NCBI RefSeq assembly: GCF_023051145.1
Contig: NZ_JALKFS010000005.1
Location: 3,613,733 to 3,677,732, forward strand
DNA from: Williamsia sp. DF01-3
GTDB taxonomy: Bacteria > Actinomycetota > Actinomycetes > Mycobacteriales > Mycobacteriaceae
Direction: 5' to 3'
Length of the DNA: 64,000 bases
Part shown: positions 1 through 10,513 of the stretch, in pieces
Layout of the letters: each line of letters opens with the position of its first letter
Numbering within the stretch: the first letter of the stretch is position 1
Made by a program: the position numbers and the translations under genes
Notes under the pieces: model-generated
Database searches by the model: none
Seen by the model: the letters and a program-made list of their open reading frames with translations, nothing else
Told to the model about the DNA's origin: nothing

Positions 1-143
1 GGCGATCGTGTTCACCACGATCTGAAAGCGCGCGTGCTCACATTAGCCCAAAAGCTCTCGCAGTCCTACCATTGCCGTGATTTGTCGTTAACTTAAGTCG
101 CATCGGCGGTGATCCGCGCGGGCAACCTCATGGACGCGCGGGG

Positions 144-1934
144 GTGACCACCACGGCGCCGACGATGGATAGCACCTACGGTTTAGAGGTGACCTCTCTA
201 CCGGTATGGGCGCCGACGGCGCAGCAGATGCGAGTGACGATCGACGGCGACATCCATTCGATGCGCGAGACCGGGGACGGCTGGTGGGAAAGTCCTGTAC
301 CTGCGTCGCCCGGCGCCCGCTACGGCTATCTCATCGACGACAGCACCGACCCACTCCCCGACCCTCGCTCACCGCGACAACCCGATGGCGTCCACGGACT
401 GTCCCAGGTGCACGAGATCGACCCAGACATCTGGTCTGATTCGGACTGGCAAGGCCGGCCCGTCGCAGGCGCAGTCATCTATGAATTGCACGTCGGCACG
501 TTCACTCCGGACGGCACCCTCGATTCGGCGATCGCCAAACTGGACCATCTGGTCGACATCGGCGTGGATTTTGTCGAGCTGATGCCGGTCAACACCTTCA
601 ACGGCACCCACAACTGGGGCTACGACGGCGTCGGCTGGTACGCGGTGCAAGAGACCTACGGAGGTCCCGACGCCCTCGCGCGGTTCGTCAATGCCTGCCA
701 CCTGCGGGGGCTCGGCGTGATCATCGACGCGGTGTACAACCATCTCGGCCCGTCGGGCAACTACCTTCCCAACTACGGCCCGTATCTCACCGAAGGTGCC
801 ACCTCGTGGGGACAGTCGGTGAACCTGGACGAAGCCGACTCCGACGAGGTCCGCGAGTTCATCCTGGGTTCGGCGCTGCGCTGGCTCGAGGTGTTCCATG
901 TCGATGGACTGCGCCTCGACGCCGTGCATGCCCTGGTCGACCGCACCGCGCTGCACCTCCTCGAGGAAATGCAGATGCGTACCGACGCTTTGTCACACCG
1001 GGTCGGCAGGCCGCTGTCCTTGATCGCGGAGAGCGACTTGAACGATCCCAAACTCATCACCTCCCGCACCGACGGCGGATACGGCCTCGCCGCCCAGTGG
1101 AGTGACGACGGCCACCACGCGATCCACACCACCGTGTCGGGGGAACGACAGGGTTACTACGCCGACTTCGGCAGTCTCGAATGCCTGTCGAAGGTTCTGC
1201 GAGAGGGCTTCTTCCACGCCCTCACCTACTCGTCCTTCCGGCGGCGCAGGCACGGCAGGCCCATCAACCATCAACGGGTGGTCACCACCTCGCTGGTGGT
1301 CTACACCTGCAATCACGACCAGATCGGTAACCGCGCGATCGGCGACCGACCCTCGCACTACCTCGATCCGGGCCAACTGGCCGTCAAGGCTGCGCTGGTG
1401 CTCACCTCACCGTTCACGCCGATGCTCTTCATGGGTGAGGAGTGGGCAGCCAGCACCCCGTTCCAGTTCTTCACCTCCCACCCCGAACCCGAACTCGGTG
1501 AGGCCACCGCAAACGGCCGCAAGGCCGAGTTCGCCGAACACGGGTGGGATGCGGCCGACGTGCCCGATCCTCAAGACCCGGAGACCTTCTCGCGGTCGAA
1601 GCTGAACTGGGACGAACTCGCCGAGCAGCCACACGCCGCGTTGCTGGGGTTCTATCGCGATCTGATCACGCTTCGCAAGAGTCAGCTCGAGTACTCCGAC
1701 GACGACTTCGACTCGGTCGCAATCGATTTCGACGACAGCAACACCTGGTTCGCCATGCACCGTGGAGCACTCTCGACGATCGTGACCCTGACCGAGGCGC
1801 CCGCGGAACCACCGTTCTCTGGCACCGTTCTACTCGCATTCGAGAACGGCGCGTCCAATGGGATCGAACCGGGCAGGAACGTCACGTCACCGACCCTGGC
1901 CGGGCACAGTGTGCTGATCATCCGGCGCGACTGA
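144..1934 (+). CDS. treZ: maltooligosyltrehalose trehalohydrolase (TreZ)
   Basis: A 596-residue GH13-family enzyme that releases trehalose from the reducing end of maltooligosyltrehalose, the last step of the TreX/TreY/TreZ route from glycogen to trehalose; cytoplasmic. An N-terminal beta-sandwich (about 1-95, with VWAPTAQQMRV) precedes the barrel. Visible motifs are GLRLDAVH with the likely nucleophile D259, LIAESD with acid/base E296, and CNHDQIGNR with D392. Full length for the family. The start is a GTG at 144. No treX or treY is visible; the 143 bases upstream hold no recognisable gene, so either treY lies further upstream or treZ has its own promoter. Confidence 0.93.
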   Translation: MTTTAPTMDSTYGLEVTSLPVWAPTAQQMRVTIDGDIHSMRETGDGWWESPVPASPGARYGYLIDDSTDPLPDPRSPRQPDGVHGLSQVHEIDPDIWSDSDWQGRPVAGAVIYELHVGTFTPDGTLDSAIAKLDHLVDIGVDFVELMPVNTFNGTHNWGYDGVGWYAVQETYGGPDALARFVNACHLRGLGVIIDAVYNHLGPSGNYLPNYGPYLTEGATSWGQSVNLDEADSDEVREFILGSALRWLEVFHVDGLRLDAVHALVDRTALHLLEEMQMRTDALSHRVGRPLSLIAESDLNDPKLITSRTDGGYGLAAQWSDDGHHAIHTTVSGERQGYYADFGSLECLSKVLREGFFHALTYSSFRRRRHGRPINHQRVVTTSLVVYTCNHDQIGNRAIGDRPSHYLDPGQLAVKAALVLTSPFTPMLFMGEEWAASTPFQFFTSHPEPELGEATANGRKAEFAEHGWDAADVPDPQDPETFSRSKLNWDELAEQPHAALLGFYRDLITLRKSQLEYSDDDFDSVAIDFDDSNTWFAMHRGALSTIVTLTEAPAEPPFSGTVLLAFENGASNGIEPGRNVTSPTLAGHSVLIIRRD

Positions 1935-1950
1935 CGTCACGCGGCCTCAT

Positions 1951-1973
1951 CTGACTGCCCGACAGGCGGTCAG
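1951..1973. terminator. hairpin between convergent treZ and ilvA
   Basis: Nine-pair hairpin (CTGACTGCC, loop CGACA, GGCGGTCAG, one G-T pair) lying between the ends of treZ and ilvA and overlapping the ilvA stop codon. There is no T-run, so its role as a bidirectional terminator is inferred from position only. Confidence 0.4.
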
Positions 1974-3334
1974 GTGAGGTAGCGGTACGCCGGCGAACCC
2001 GGTTCGAGCCGTTCGCATTTGAGTCGCGAAGCGTCCATCCGGGCGAGCAGCGGGCCAAGACCTTCCGGTGCCCCGAGCTCGACACCCACGAGCGCGGCTC
2101 CGGTCTCACGGTTGTTCCGTTTGACGTACTCGAACAGGGTGACGTCGTCGTCGGGTCCGAGGACTTCGTCGAGGAACCGGCGAAGGGCACCGGGCTCCTG
2201 CGGGAAGTCGACCAGGAAGTAGTGCTTGAGGCCGCGGTGGACCAGTGAACGTTCGATGATCTCGCCGTACCGTGACACGTCGTTGTTGCCGCCGGACAGC
2301 AGGCACACCACGGTCCAGCCGGGTTCGATCGGAAGATCCTCGAGTGCTGTTGCCGCGAGTGCACCTGCGGGCTCGGCGATGATGCCCTCGTTCTGATAGA
2401 GCTCGAGCATCGCCGAACAGATCGCACCCTCGTCGACGTGGGTGATGTGTGTGGCTCCGGCTGGCAGTTCCTCGTGTCCTCGATGCACTGTGCCGGACGG
2501 TGGCAGATCGGGATGCTGGGCCACCGTTGCGCCGGCGTCCGCCATCACCCGATGACCCAGTGCGCCAATGCGTTTGACAGCCGCACCATCGACAAAAGGG
2601 TCGATGTCGGTCAGGGTGACCGGGCCGCCCTCGACAAGAGCGGCCGACATCGATACCGCACCGGTGGGTTCCACCCCGACGATACGGACCTCCGGGCTGT
2701 GCGCACGCAGGTAGGTCACCATGCCTGCGAGCGCCCCACCACCGCCTACGGGTATCACCACCAGGTCAGGGGTGGCGCCGAGTTGCTCGACGATCTCCTT
2801 GGCGATGGTGCCTTGACCTGCGGCCGTACGAGTGTCGTCGAACGCGTGGATCCAGGTCGCACCGGTCTCCAGCACATCGGCCTGCGCAGCCGCAGCGGCA
2901 GCATCGTAGGTGTCCCCGACCGCGATCAGTTCCACGAAATCGCCTCCGTGCCAACGGATACGGTCGCGCTTCTGCTTTGGCGTGTTGGTGGGAACGTAGA
3001 TCCGGCTGTGGATCTGCATCGTGCGCGCTGCGTAGGCGACGCCCTGGGCGTGATTGCCCGCGCTCGCCGCCACCACACCGGCTGCACGCTCGGCCTCGGT
3101 GAGAAGCGACATCACGTTGTAGGCACCGCGGATCTTGTACGAACGGACCGACTGCAGATCTTCACGCTTGAGGTAGACCTGTGCGCCCGTGTTCGCCGAC
3201 AGACGCTCGCTGAGCTGCAGCGGGGTCGCCACCACCACATTGCCGATTCGCTCCGCCGCCGCCTCGATCGCATCGGCGTCGAGGTCGGGAGCGGTGGCGT
3301 GCGGAGTCGGATCAGCTGTGTGTCGTGTGGTCAC
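1970..3334 (-). CDS. ilvA: threonine dehydratase (IlvA)
   Basis: PLP enzyme converting L-threonine to 2-oxobutanoate plus ammonia, first step of isoleucine synthesis. 454 residues. The PLP lysine is K67 in RSYKIRGA; SAGNHAQG (91-98) and a PVGGGG loop bind substrate and cofactor phosphate. The C-terminal portion (about 365-454, beginning HYFLVDFPQEPGALRRF) is a single ACT-like regulatory domain, as in the short corynebacterial and mycobacterial enzymes rather than the two-domain E. coli form, so allosteric control by isoleucine is likely. GTG start. Convergent with treZ. Confidence 0.93.
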   Translation of the reverse strand: MTTRHTADPTPHATAPDLDADAIEAAAERIGNVVVATPLQLSERLSANTGAQVYLKREDLQSVRSYKIRGAYNVMSLLTEAERAAGVVAASAGNHAQGVAYAARTMQIHSRIYVPTNTPKQKRDRIRWHGGDFVELIAVGDTYDAAAAAAQADVLETGATWIHAFDDTRTAAGQGTIAKEIVEQLGATPDLVVIPVGGGGALAGMVTYLRAHSPEVRIVGVEPTGAVSMSAALVEGGPVTLTDIDPFVDGAAVKRIGALGHRVMADAGATVAQHPDLPPSGTVHRGHEELPAGATHITHVDEGAICSAMLELYQNEGIIAEPAGALAATALEDLPIEPGWTVVCLLSGGNNDVSRYGEIIERSLVHRGLKHYFLVDFPQEPGALRRFLDEVLGPDDDVTLFEYVKRNNRETGAALVGVELGAPEGLGPLLARMDASRLKCERLEPGSPAYRYLT

Positions 3335-3366
3335 GGTCCCTATGGTCTCACTGGACTTCCAGCGAT

Positions 3367-3804
3367 TTACTCAGCGGGTTCGAGCACGAACACCGGGATC
3401 GCCCGGTCGGTCTTCTTCTGGTAGTCGGCGTAAGGCGGGAATGCCGCCACGGCGCGCTCCCACCATTCGGCCTTCTCGTCGCCGGTGACCTCGCGGGCGA
3501 TCATGTCCGTGACCACCGGGCCATCGCGCAGCTCCACGTGCGGGTTGGCCACCACGTTGTAGTACCACACAGGGTTCTTCGGTGCGCCACCCAGCGAGGC
3601 AACAGCGGCGTACTTACCCTCGTTCTCCACGCGCATCAGCGGCGACTTGCGGAGCTTGCCGGACTTGCGCCCCACCGACGTCAGGACCACCACCGGCATA
3701 CCGTTGAGTTCGTTACCCTCGGTTCCGCCGGAGGCCTCGATCTTCTCGGCCTGCTCGCGCGCCCAATCGCTGGTACTCGGTTCGTACTCGCCCTGAAGTG
3801 GCAT
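3367..3804 (-). CDS. Ddn-like F420-dependent nitroreductase-family protein
   Basis: 145-residue protein of the deazaflavin(F420)-dependent nitroreductase (Ddn/split beta-barrel) family. Typical features are [19 protein letters not shown] and the stretch [17 protein letters not shown], which is the family signature for F420 binding. Ddn relatives reduce quinones and nitroaromatics with F420H2; the substrate of this one cannot be told. It sits between dnaE1 and ilvA, all on the minus strand. A second, more distant member lies at 19786-20247. Confidence 0.85.
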   Translation of the reverse strand: MPLQGEYEPSTSDWAREQAEKIEASGGTEGNELNGMPVVVLTSVGRKSGKLRKSPLMRVENEGKYAAVASLGGAPKNPVWYYNVVANPHVELRDGPVVTDMIAREVTGDEKAEWWERAVAAFPPYADYQKKTDRAIPVFVLEPAE

Positions 3805-3890
3805 CGGTTCTGCTTCTTTCCGCTGGAGTGACGTTCGGTTCGATCAGCTACAACCCCGGGGTCGCCCGAGCCTATTCCGTACGAGCAACC

Positions 3891-6800
3891 TCAGGTGGCC
3901 AGGCAGGAGGGCCCCAACAGCGCCTTGAGGTCACCCATCAGGGCCGACGTCGGGTTGACCCTCAATTGGTCGTCGAGTTTGAGGGTGGTGGCCTTGTCGC
4001 CGCTGATCAGGCGCACATGCACATCGGCGGTGCCGGGATGGCGCACCAGTACCTGCTTGAGCGCACTGACGCGGTCCGCTGTACACAACCGGGTGGGCAT
4101 CGTCAGGGAGATCGGCTTCCCGACGCCCACGTGAGACAGGTCCGGAACCGCGAGGTCGTTGGCTGAGATCATCATGCTGTCGTCGCGCAGATTGACCCGT
4201 GCCTTCACCAGCACCACCGCGTCGGAGGCGATGTCCATGCCGTACGCCTGGTAGGCGCGGGGGAAGAAGTAGACCTCGACCCCACCGACCATGTCCTCGA
4301 TCTGCACCACCGCATACGACTCGCCCTTTTTGTTGACGCGTCTGGTCACTGCGGAGATGATGCCGCCGATCACGATCTGGGCCCCGTCCTTGACGTTGCC
4401 CTCCAGGAGCGAGCTGATCGAAGTATCGGTCTGGGCAGAGATGACGTGCTCGACCCCGTTGAGCGGGTGCCCGGACACATACAGCCCCAGCATCTCTCGC
4501 TCCAGGGCGAGCTTGTGCTTGGTGTCCCATTCCTCGTCGGGGACCTTGACGGCGAAGGCGTCGTCGGTCATCGCACCACCGTCACCGCCGGCGTCGCCGA
4601 ACAGGTCGAATTGGCCGACGGCTTCGGCCTTCTTGGTACCCAGGACAGCGTCGACCGCATCGGCGTGGACCAGGAACAGCCCTTTACGGGCGTGACCGAG
4701 CGAGTCGAAGGCGCCTGCTTTGATGAGCGACTCGGTGACCTTCTTGTTGCAGGCCGTGACGTTGATCTTGGCAAGGTAGTCCGAGAAGCTCGAGAAGTTC
4801 GATTTCTCCTCCCGCGCAGCGAGAATCGAGGCGACCACACCTGTTCCGACGTTGCGCACCGCGGCGAGTCCGAACCGGATGTCGTCGCCGACAGCCGCAA
4901 AGTTCTGCTGAGAGTGGTTGACATCGGGTGGCAGCACCGTGATGCCGAGGCGCCGGCAGTCGGCCAGGTAGATCGCGGCCTTGTCCTTGTCGTCGGCCAC
5001 CGACGTGAGCAGACCGGCCATGTACTCGGCCGGGTAGTTGGCCTTGAGATAGGCGGTCCAGAACGAGACCAGTCCGTAGCCGGCTGCGTGCGACTTGTTG
5101 AAGGCGTATCCGGCGAACGGGAGGATGGTGTCCCATAGTGCCTTGATCGCGGCCTCGGAGAATCCGTTGTCGAGCATTCCCTGGCGGAAACCGGCGTACG
5201 CCTTCTCGAGTTCGGACAGCTTCTTCTTACCCATGGCCCGACGGAGCAGGTCGGCCTGTCCGAGCGAGTAACCGGCGACCTTCTGGGCGATCTGCATGAT
5301 CTGCTCTTGGTAGACGATCAGGCCGTAGGTGTCGGCCAGGATCTCCTTGAGCGGGTCTTCGAGCTCGGGATGGATGGGGGTGACCGGCTGCCTGTTGTTC
5401 TTGCGGTCGGCGTAGTCGTTGTGGGCGTTCATGCCCATCGGTCCGGGGCGGTACAGCGCGAGCACTGCAACGATGTCGCCGAATCCCGTGGGCTGCATAC
5501 GCTTGAGGAGCTCACGCATCGGCCCGCCGTCGAGCTGGAACACCCCGAGGGTGTCTCCCCTGGCGAGCAACTCGTAGGTCTTGGGATCATCCAGCGGCAA
5601 CGAATCCAAGTCGAGATCCATGTTGCGGTTGAGCTTGAGGTTGTCGATCGCGTCGCCGATGACCGTGAGGTTGCGCAACCCCAGGAAGTCCATCTTCAAC
5701 AGGCCGATGGCCTCACACGAGGGGTAGTCCCAGCCGGTGATGATGGCGCCGTCCTGCGGGCGCTTCCATACCGGGATCGCCTCGGTCAGCGGCTCGGACG
5801 ACATGATCACCGCGCAGGCGTGCACACCGGCGTTGCGGATCAGCCCTTCGAGCCCCAGTGCGGTGTCGTAGATCTTCTTGACATCGGGATCGGTCTCGAT
5901 GAGCTGGCGGACCTCGCTGGCCTCTTTGTACCGATCGTGCGTGGGATCGGTGATTCCCGCGATCGAGATGTCCTTGGCCATGATGGGCGGCGGCAGCGCC
6001 TTGGTGATGCGGTCGGCGATGGCGTATCCGGGCTGACCGAACTGGACGCGGGCGGAGTCCTTGATCGCGGCCTTGGTCTTGATGGTTCCGAAGGTGATGA
6101 CCTGGGCGACCTTGTCGCTGCCCCACCTCTCGGTGGCGTAACGCACCATGTCGCCGCGGCGACGGTCGTCGAAGTCGATGTCGATATCGGGCATCGACAC
6201 ACGCTCGGGGTTGAGGAATCGCTCGAAGAGCAACCCGTACGGGATCGGGTCGATGTTGGTGATGCCCAACGCCCAGGCCACCAGCGAACCGGCGGCCGAA
6301 CCACGACCGGGCCCCACCCGGATCCCGACCTCGTTGGCGTGCCTGATGAGGTCCCCGACCACCAGGAAGTACGCGGGAAAGCCCATCTGGATGATGACGT
6401 CCAGCTCGTAGTTCGCTCGCTCGAGGTATTCCTGCGGCACCTCGCGGTCCGGGAACCGCCGGGTCTTGAGACCTTGGGCCACCTCTTTGCGCAACCATGT
6501 CTGCTGCGTTTCGCCCTCGGGCACCGGGAACACAGGCATCCGGTCACGGTGTTCGAACACCTCGGCGTAGCTCTGCACCCTCTCGCCGATTAGCAGGGTG
6601 TTGTCGCAGCCGCCGGGCACCTCCTTGTCCCACAACTCGCGCATCTCGGCGGCCGACTTGAGGTAGTAGCCATCGCCGTCGAACTTGAAGCGTGTGGGAT
6701 CGGACAGGGTCTTGCCCGTCTGCACACAGAGCAGGGCCTCGTGGCTCGCCGCGTGGCCCTTGGTGACGTAGTGGCAGTCGTTGGTGACCAGGGGTGGGAT

Positions 6801-7439
6801 CCCGAGCTTGCGGCCGATCTCCAGCAGCCCGTCGCGGACCCGGCCTTCGATCTCGAGGCCGTGTTCCATCAATTCGAGGAAGAAGTTCTCTTTCCCGAAG
6901 ATGTCCTGCCATTTGGCGGCGGCTTCGAGTGCCTCGCGCTCGTGACCGAGACGCAGCCGCGTCTGCACCTCGCCGGACGGGCAGCCGGTGGTCGCGATGA
7001 TGCCCTCGGCGTGAGCTGCGATCAGCTCGGCGTCCATACGCGACCACTTGCCGAGCTGGCCTTCGATGGAGGCCAGCGACGACAGCTTGAACAGGTTGCG
7101 CAGACCGGCGGCGTTCTCGGCCACCATCGTCATGTGGGTGTAGGCGCCCGAACCCGAGACGTCGTCGCCCTTTTGCTCACGACTTCCCCAGAGCACCCGC
7201 TTGGTGTTGAAGCGCGACTCCGGCGCGATGTAGGCCTCGATACCGATGATGGGCTTGACCCCCATGTCGGTGGCGACGTTGTAGAACTCGCTGCCGCCGA
7301 ACATGTTTCCGTGGTCGGTCATGCCGATCGCGGACATCTCCAACCTCGTGGCCTCGGCGATCATCGGTTTGACCTTCGCCGCCCCGTCAAGCATCGAGTA
7401 CTCAGTGTGGTTATGCAGATGCACAAACGAATCCGACAC
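3891..7439 (-). CDS. dnaE1: DNA polymerase III alpha subunit (DnaE1)
   Basis: Replicative DNA polymerase, 1182 residues from the chosen start. The N-terminal PHP domain begins with [13 protein letters not shown] (H7, H9), as expected for actinobacterial DnaE1 with proofreading PHP activity. The catalytic motif PDIDIDFDD gives D418 and D420. Fingers motif [10 protein letters not shown] and a C-terminal OB fold (about 1000-1090) follow. The reading frame is open to 7505, but the GTG at 7439 ([10 protein letters not shown]) gives the usual N-terminus and length; the extra upstream residues are arginine-rich and not family-like. Confidence 0.95.
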   Translation of the reverse strand: MSDSFVHLHNHTEYSMLDGAAKVKPMIAEATRLEMSAIGMTDHGNMFGGSEFYNVATDMGVKPIIGIEAYIAPESRFNTKRVLWGSREQKGDDVSGSGAYTHMTMVAENAAGLRNLFKLSSLASIEGQLGKWSRMDAELIAAHAEGIIATTGCPSGEVQTRLRLGHEREALEAAAKWQDIFGKENFFLELMEHGLEIEGRVRDGLLEIGRKLGIPPLVTNDCHYVTKGHAASHEALLCVQTGKTLSDPTRFKFDGDGYYLKSAAEMRELWDKEVPGGCDNTLLIGERVQSYAEVFEHRDRMPVFPVPEGETQQTWLRKEVAQGLKTRRFPDREVPQEYLERANYELDVIIQMGFPAYFLVVGDLIRHANEVGIRVGPGRGSAAGSLVAWALGITNIDPIPYGLLFERFLNPERVSMPDIDIDFDDRRRGDMVRYATERWGSDKVAQVITFGTIKTKAAIKDSARVQFGQPGYAIADRITKALPPPIMAKDISIAGITDPTHDRYKEASEVRQLIETDPDVKKIYDTALGLEGLIRNAGVHACAVIMSSEPLTEAIPVWKRPQDGAIITGWDYPSCEAIGLLKMDFLGLRNLTVIGDAIDNLKLNRNMDLDLDSLPLDDPKTYELLARGDTLGVFQLDGGPMRELLKRMQPTGFGDIVAVLALYRPGPMGMNAHNDYADRKNNRQPVTPIHPELEDPLKEILADTYGLIVYQEQIMQIAQKVAGYSLGQADLLRRAMGKKKLSELEKAYAGFRQGMLDNGFSEAAIKALWDTILPFAGYAFNKSHAAGYGLVSFWTAYLKANYPAEYMAGLLTSVADDKDKAAIYLADCRRLGITVLPPDVNHSQQNFAAVGDDIRFGLAAVRNVGTGVVASILAAREEKSNFSSFSDYLAKINVTACNKKVTESLIKAGAFDSLGHARKGLFLVHADAVDAVLGTKKAEAVGQFDLFGDAGGDGGAMTDDAFAVKVPDEEWDTKHKLALEREMLGLYVSGHPLNGVEHVISAQTDTSISSLLEGNVKDGAQIVIGGIISAVTRRVNKKGESYAVVQIEDMVGGVEVYFFPRAYQAYGMDIASDAVVLVKARVNLRDDSMMISANDLAVPDLSHVGVGKPISLTMPTRLCTADRVSALKQVLVRHPGTADVHVRLISGDKATTLKLDDQLRVNPTSALMGDLKALLGPSCLAT

Positions 7440-7595
7440 GCGTCGCCTCTCATTTCGAACTCTCGAGCGCCTGCGCCGCCACCGGAGACGGGGGCCGTGA
7501 CGCAAGGTCTTCAGTCTAGGCGGGGGTACCGACGCCGACGGGCAGGCGCGTCCGACGCCTCCCGGAGTGGTGACGCATGGTGCTGATGTGACAAC

Positions 7596-8897
7596 TCAGG
7601 CCACGAGCAGGATGGCGATCAGTATCGCGATCGCCACCACCACCAGTCCCACGAGCAGCGCGATCATCACCGCATTGGAACCCGACGGCGCACCGGTGTT
7701 GTGTCCGGCAGCGCCTTGGCCTGCCTGCGGGTGCACGGACCTTCCATGAGCCGTGGGGGCCGGGGTGTGCTGAAATCCCTGACCGTACTGCTGGGAGACG
7801 AGATGCTGCGGGGTCGGTGACGGCTGAAACCGCTGGTGTGTCGGGGGCGTTCCTGCGTCAGGACGTGCGACGGGCATCGGCGGTGGCGTGGAGGTGACGG
7901 GTCGGCGTGCCGCCTGGGCCGGGTATCCGACAGTCCCGTTTGCTTGCCGCAACGCGGACTGCAACGCGTCGGTGAACTGCCGGCAGTTGGCGAATCGGTC
8001 ATCGGCTTCTTTGGCCATGGCCTTCGCGATCACCGAGTCCACGGCAGGCGGCACCGACGGAACCAGTTCCGAGAGCTTCGGGACCGGCTTGCTCAGATGA
8101 CCGCTGATCGCGTCGGCCGTGCTGTCGCCACGGAACGGCACTCGGCCTGCAATCAGATGAAAGACGGTGGCGGCCAGCGAGTACTGGTCGGTGCGCGGAT
8201 CGACGGGCTGACCCTTGAGTTGTTCGGGCGAGGCGTACGACAGAGTCGCGAGGACGGTGCCCACCACCGTTAGCGACTCGGTTTCGTTTGCTGCCTTTGC
8301 CACACCGAAATCCGTGAGCAGCACGCGCTGCTCGTCATCCTGGAGTGAGTACCGGCGCTCGATCCCGTCGCCGTATTCGTCGCTCTCCACCTCTGAGAGG
8401 AGAATGTTGGCCGGTTTGATGTCCCTGTGCAGCAAACCCTTGCGATGCGCGTAATCGAGTCCTCTGGCGATCTCACCCGCGATCCGCACCACGCGCTCAG
8501 GGGGCAGACCGACGTCCGACCCGGCCTTTTCCTGTGCCCGATGCAGTTCCTGCGCGCAGTCGGTGCCGGGGACGTACTGCATCGCGATCCACAGCATGCC
8601 GTCGTTGCGGCCGCGGTTGTAGATGGTGACGATGTTCGGATGGTCCAGTCCGGCCGCGACTTCGGCCTCGCGCAGGAAGCGCTTGCGGAACTGTTCGTCG
8701 GCGCCGACCTGTTCGCCGAGGACCTTGATGGCATCGCTGCGGGGAAGTTCGGGGTGTTTGGCCAGGTAGACGGCGCCCATGCCGCCACTACCGAGAGCGC
8801 GCTCCACCCGGTACCCCGCTATCCAGGATCCCGGCTGCAACATGATCTCCCCTAACCGGCCTCCGTCCACCGAAGGGCCGTCTTCGGAAGACACCAT
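7596..8897 (-). CDS. tail-anchored Ser/Thr protein kinase
   Basis: 433-residue Hanks-type kinase. Glycine loop GSGGMGAVY, ATP lysine K58 (AIKV), catalytic HRD with D159, DFG with D196, and a SPEQ in place of the APE motif. Between the catalytic loop and DFG there is an acidic insertion of about 20 residues (EVESDEYGDGIERR). After the kinase (to about 300) comes a Pro/Gln-rich linker and a single hydrophobic helix at the very C-terminus (about 409-433) with nothing beyond it, so there is no extracellular sensor. A later ATG at 8843 (MLQPGSW), 3-4 bases after GGGGAG, is an alternative start. Ligand and targets are unknown. Confidence 0.88.
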   Translation of the reverse strand: MVSSEDGPSVDGGRLGEIMLQPGSWIAGYRVERALGSGGMGAVYLAKHPELPRSDAIKVLGEQVGADEQFRKRFLREAEVAAGLDHPNIVTIYNRGRNDGMLWIAMQYVPGTDCAQELHRAQEKAGSDVGLPPERVVRIAGEIARGLDYAHRKGLLHRDIKPANILLSEVESDEYGDGIERRYSLQDDEQRVLLTDFGVAKAANETESLTVVGTVLATLSYASPEQLKGQPVDPRTDQYSLAATVFHLIAGRVPFRGDSTADAISGHLSKPVPKLSELVPSVPPAVDSVIAKAMAKEADDRFANCRQFTDALQSALRQANGTVGYPAQAARRPVTSTPPPMPVARPDAGTPPTHQRFQPSPTPQHLVSQQYGQGFQHTPAPTAHGRSVHPQAGQGAAGHNTGAPSGSNAVMIALLVGLVVVAIAILIAILLVA

Positions 8898-8905
8898 ATA
8901 ACGAC

Positions 8906-9583
8906 CTAGGCGGCCGGGACCTCGCCATCGTCGGGCCCCGGACCGACCACCGTGGTGGCCGAGGGCAGCAGCGGGATGACGGTCAACAAGCCGGCGAGCG
9001 CATCAGGGGGCAGTGCCTGGACCGCGCGGACACCCGGTTCCCCGGCGATCGATCGGAGTTGCCCGACATCTGCCCGCACGACGATCCCGATCAGGCATGA
9101 GCAGCTCGCCCGCAGCCGTCGGGCCGCGACGTCGTTCACCTGCTCGGCCCTCGGCGTACCGGGTGTCCGACTCATCACGGCCTGAGCGCCCACCTGCACC
9201 GACGCGGAGAACGACTCGCTGGTGTTGCCGGTCGGCACCACCACGGTGGGCGTCTGCACGCGATCGATCGGCACGTTGAAGATGTTCTGCGACAGCATGA
9301 CCCGTGGCCTGGAACCGACCAGATCCCACGCTGCACCGACACTCACCGGCGCCGACAACGACACCAGGGCCCAGCGTGCCGAGTTCGGGGAGGTCGTCCC
9401 CTCGAGCGAACGCGTGGCCCGAGCGATGTAGTCCGACACCTGCTCGCCGTTCTCCGGACCCAAGATGTCGGTGGTGACGGGGGCGGTCGGCGCAGGGTTG
9501 AGCCGCCCGACCACATAGAGGCCGCCGACGACGAACACCAGGACGGCGACCGCCACGACGGTGGTGCGAGCTGCGACCTTCAC
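8906..9583 (-). CDS. hypothetical membrane-anchored exported protein
   Basis: 225 residues with one N-terminal membrane segment (about 8-27) and an otherwise exported, Ala/Val/Pro-rich domain without recognised motifs. Two cysteines adjacent in sequence (CSC, near 170) are the only ones in the exported part. It lies 3 bases from the pseudouridine synthase gene stop and just downstream of it, ahead of the kinase gene, so it is probably cotranscribed with lspA and the synthase. Function not recognised. Confidence 0.6.
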   Translation of the reverse strand: MKVAARTTVVAVAVLVFVVGGLYVVGRLNPAPTAPVTTDILGPENGEQVSDYIARATRSLEGTTSPNSARWALVSLSAPVSVGAAWDLVGSRPRVMLSQNIFNVPIDRVQTPTVVVPTGNTSESFSASVQVGAQAVMSRTPGTPRAEQVNDVAARRLRASCSCLIGIVVRADVGQLRSIAGEPGVRAVQALPPDALAGLLTVIPLLPSATTVVGPGPDDGEVPAA

Positions 9584-9586
9584 CTG

Positions 9587-10513
9587 CTAGCCGGCACGCA
9601 ATTCATCAAGCGCATGCTGCAAGTCGTCGGGGTATGGGCTGGTGAACTCGACCAGACGACCGTCGGAGGGGTGGGCGAACGACAGTGCGCGGGCGTGCAG
9701 CCATTGGCGCTCCAGCCCCAGCCGTTTGGCCAGTACCGGATCGGCACCGTAGGTGAGGTCGCCGCAGCACGGATGATGCAGAGCCGAGAAGTGCACTCTG
9801 ATCTGGTGCGTCCTCCCCGTTTCCAGATGAACGTCGAGAAGGCTTGCCGCGCGGAACATCTCGATGGTGTCGTAGTGGGTGATGCTGGGCTTGCCCGCCG
9901 CGGACACCGTGAACTTCCAGTCATTGCCGCGACTGCGACCGATCGGGGCGTCGATGGTGCCGGTGGGCGGGTCCGGATGACCTTGCACCACAGCGTGATA
10001 GCGCTTGTCCACAGTTCGCTGCTTGAACGCCCGTTTGAGCAGTGTGTAAGCCCGTTCCGACGTGGCGACAACCATCACCCCGGATGTTCCGACGTCGAGG
10101 CGGTGCACGATGCCCTGCCGTTCGTGCGACCCCGATGTGGAGATCCGGAAACCCGCGGCTGCCAGTCCCCCGATCACCGTCGGTCCGGTCCATCCCACCG
10201 ACGCGTGTGCCGCGACGCCGACCGGTTTGTCGACCACCACGATGTCGTCGTCGGAGTAGATGATTTCCATGCCCTCGACCGGCTGGGCCTCGATGGTGAG
10301 CACGCGGGCCGGTGCCGGTAACAGCACCTCGAGCCATTGCCCACCGACGAGCTTGTGGGACTTGCCGACCGGCGAGCCGTCGACGCTGATGTCCCCATCG
10401 TCGGCGAGTTGAGCCGCCACTGTCCTCGACAACCCGAGCATGCGGGCCACGCCGGCGTCGGTGCGCATCCCGTCGATCCCGTCCGGGATCGGCATCGACC
10501 GTGATTCACGCAT
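9587..10513 (-). CDS. RluA/RluD-family rRNA pseudouridine synthase
   Basis: 308 residues, matching the family member found after lspA in mycobacteria (Rv1540). An N-terminal S4 RNA-binding domain (about 16-70) precedes the catalytic domain with [10 protein letters not shown]140 is the expected catalytic aspartate. Isomerises uridine to pseudouridine in RNA, probably 23S rRNA; the exact site is not deducible. The ATG at 10513 overlaps the end of lspA by 8 bases, indicating an operon. The frame is open upstream to 10726, but that part is a shadow of lspA. Confidence 0.88.
   Translation of the reverse strand: MRESRSMPIPDGIDGMRTDAGVARMLGLSRTVAAQLADDGDISVDGSPVGKSHKLVGGQWLEVLLPAPARVLTIEAQPVEGMEIIYSDDDIVVVDKPVGVAAHASVGWTGPTVIGGLAAAGFRISTSGSHERQGIVHRLDVGTSGVMVVATSERAYTLLKRAFKQRTVDKRYHAVVQGHPDPPTGTIDAPIGRSRGNDWKFTVSAAGKPSITHYDTIEMFRAASLLDVHLETGRTHQIRVHFSALHHPCCGDLTYGADPVLAKRLGLERQWLHARALSFAHPSDGRLVEFTSPYPDDLQHALDELRAG

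Noticed and set aside
1-143. Possible end of treY before treZ
   Set aside because: All three plus-strand frames contain stops or unrecognisable sequence; no GH13 features seen.
130-147. Five-codon upstream ORF (ATG to TGA) overlapping the treZ GTG
   Set aside because: Too short to distinguish from chance; no conserved leader peptide feature.
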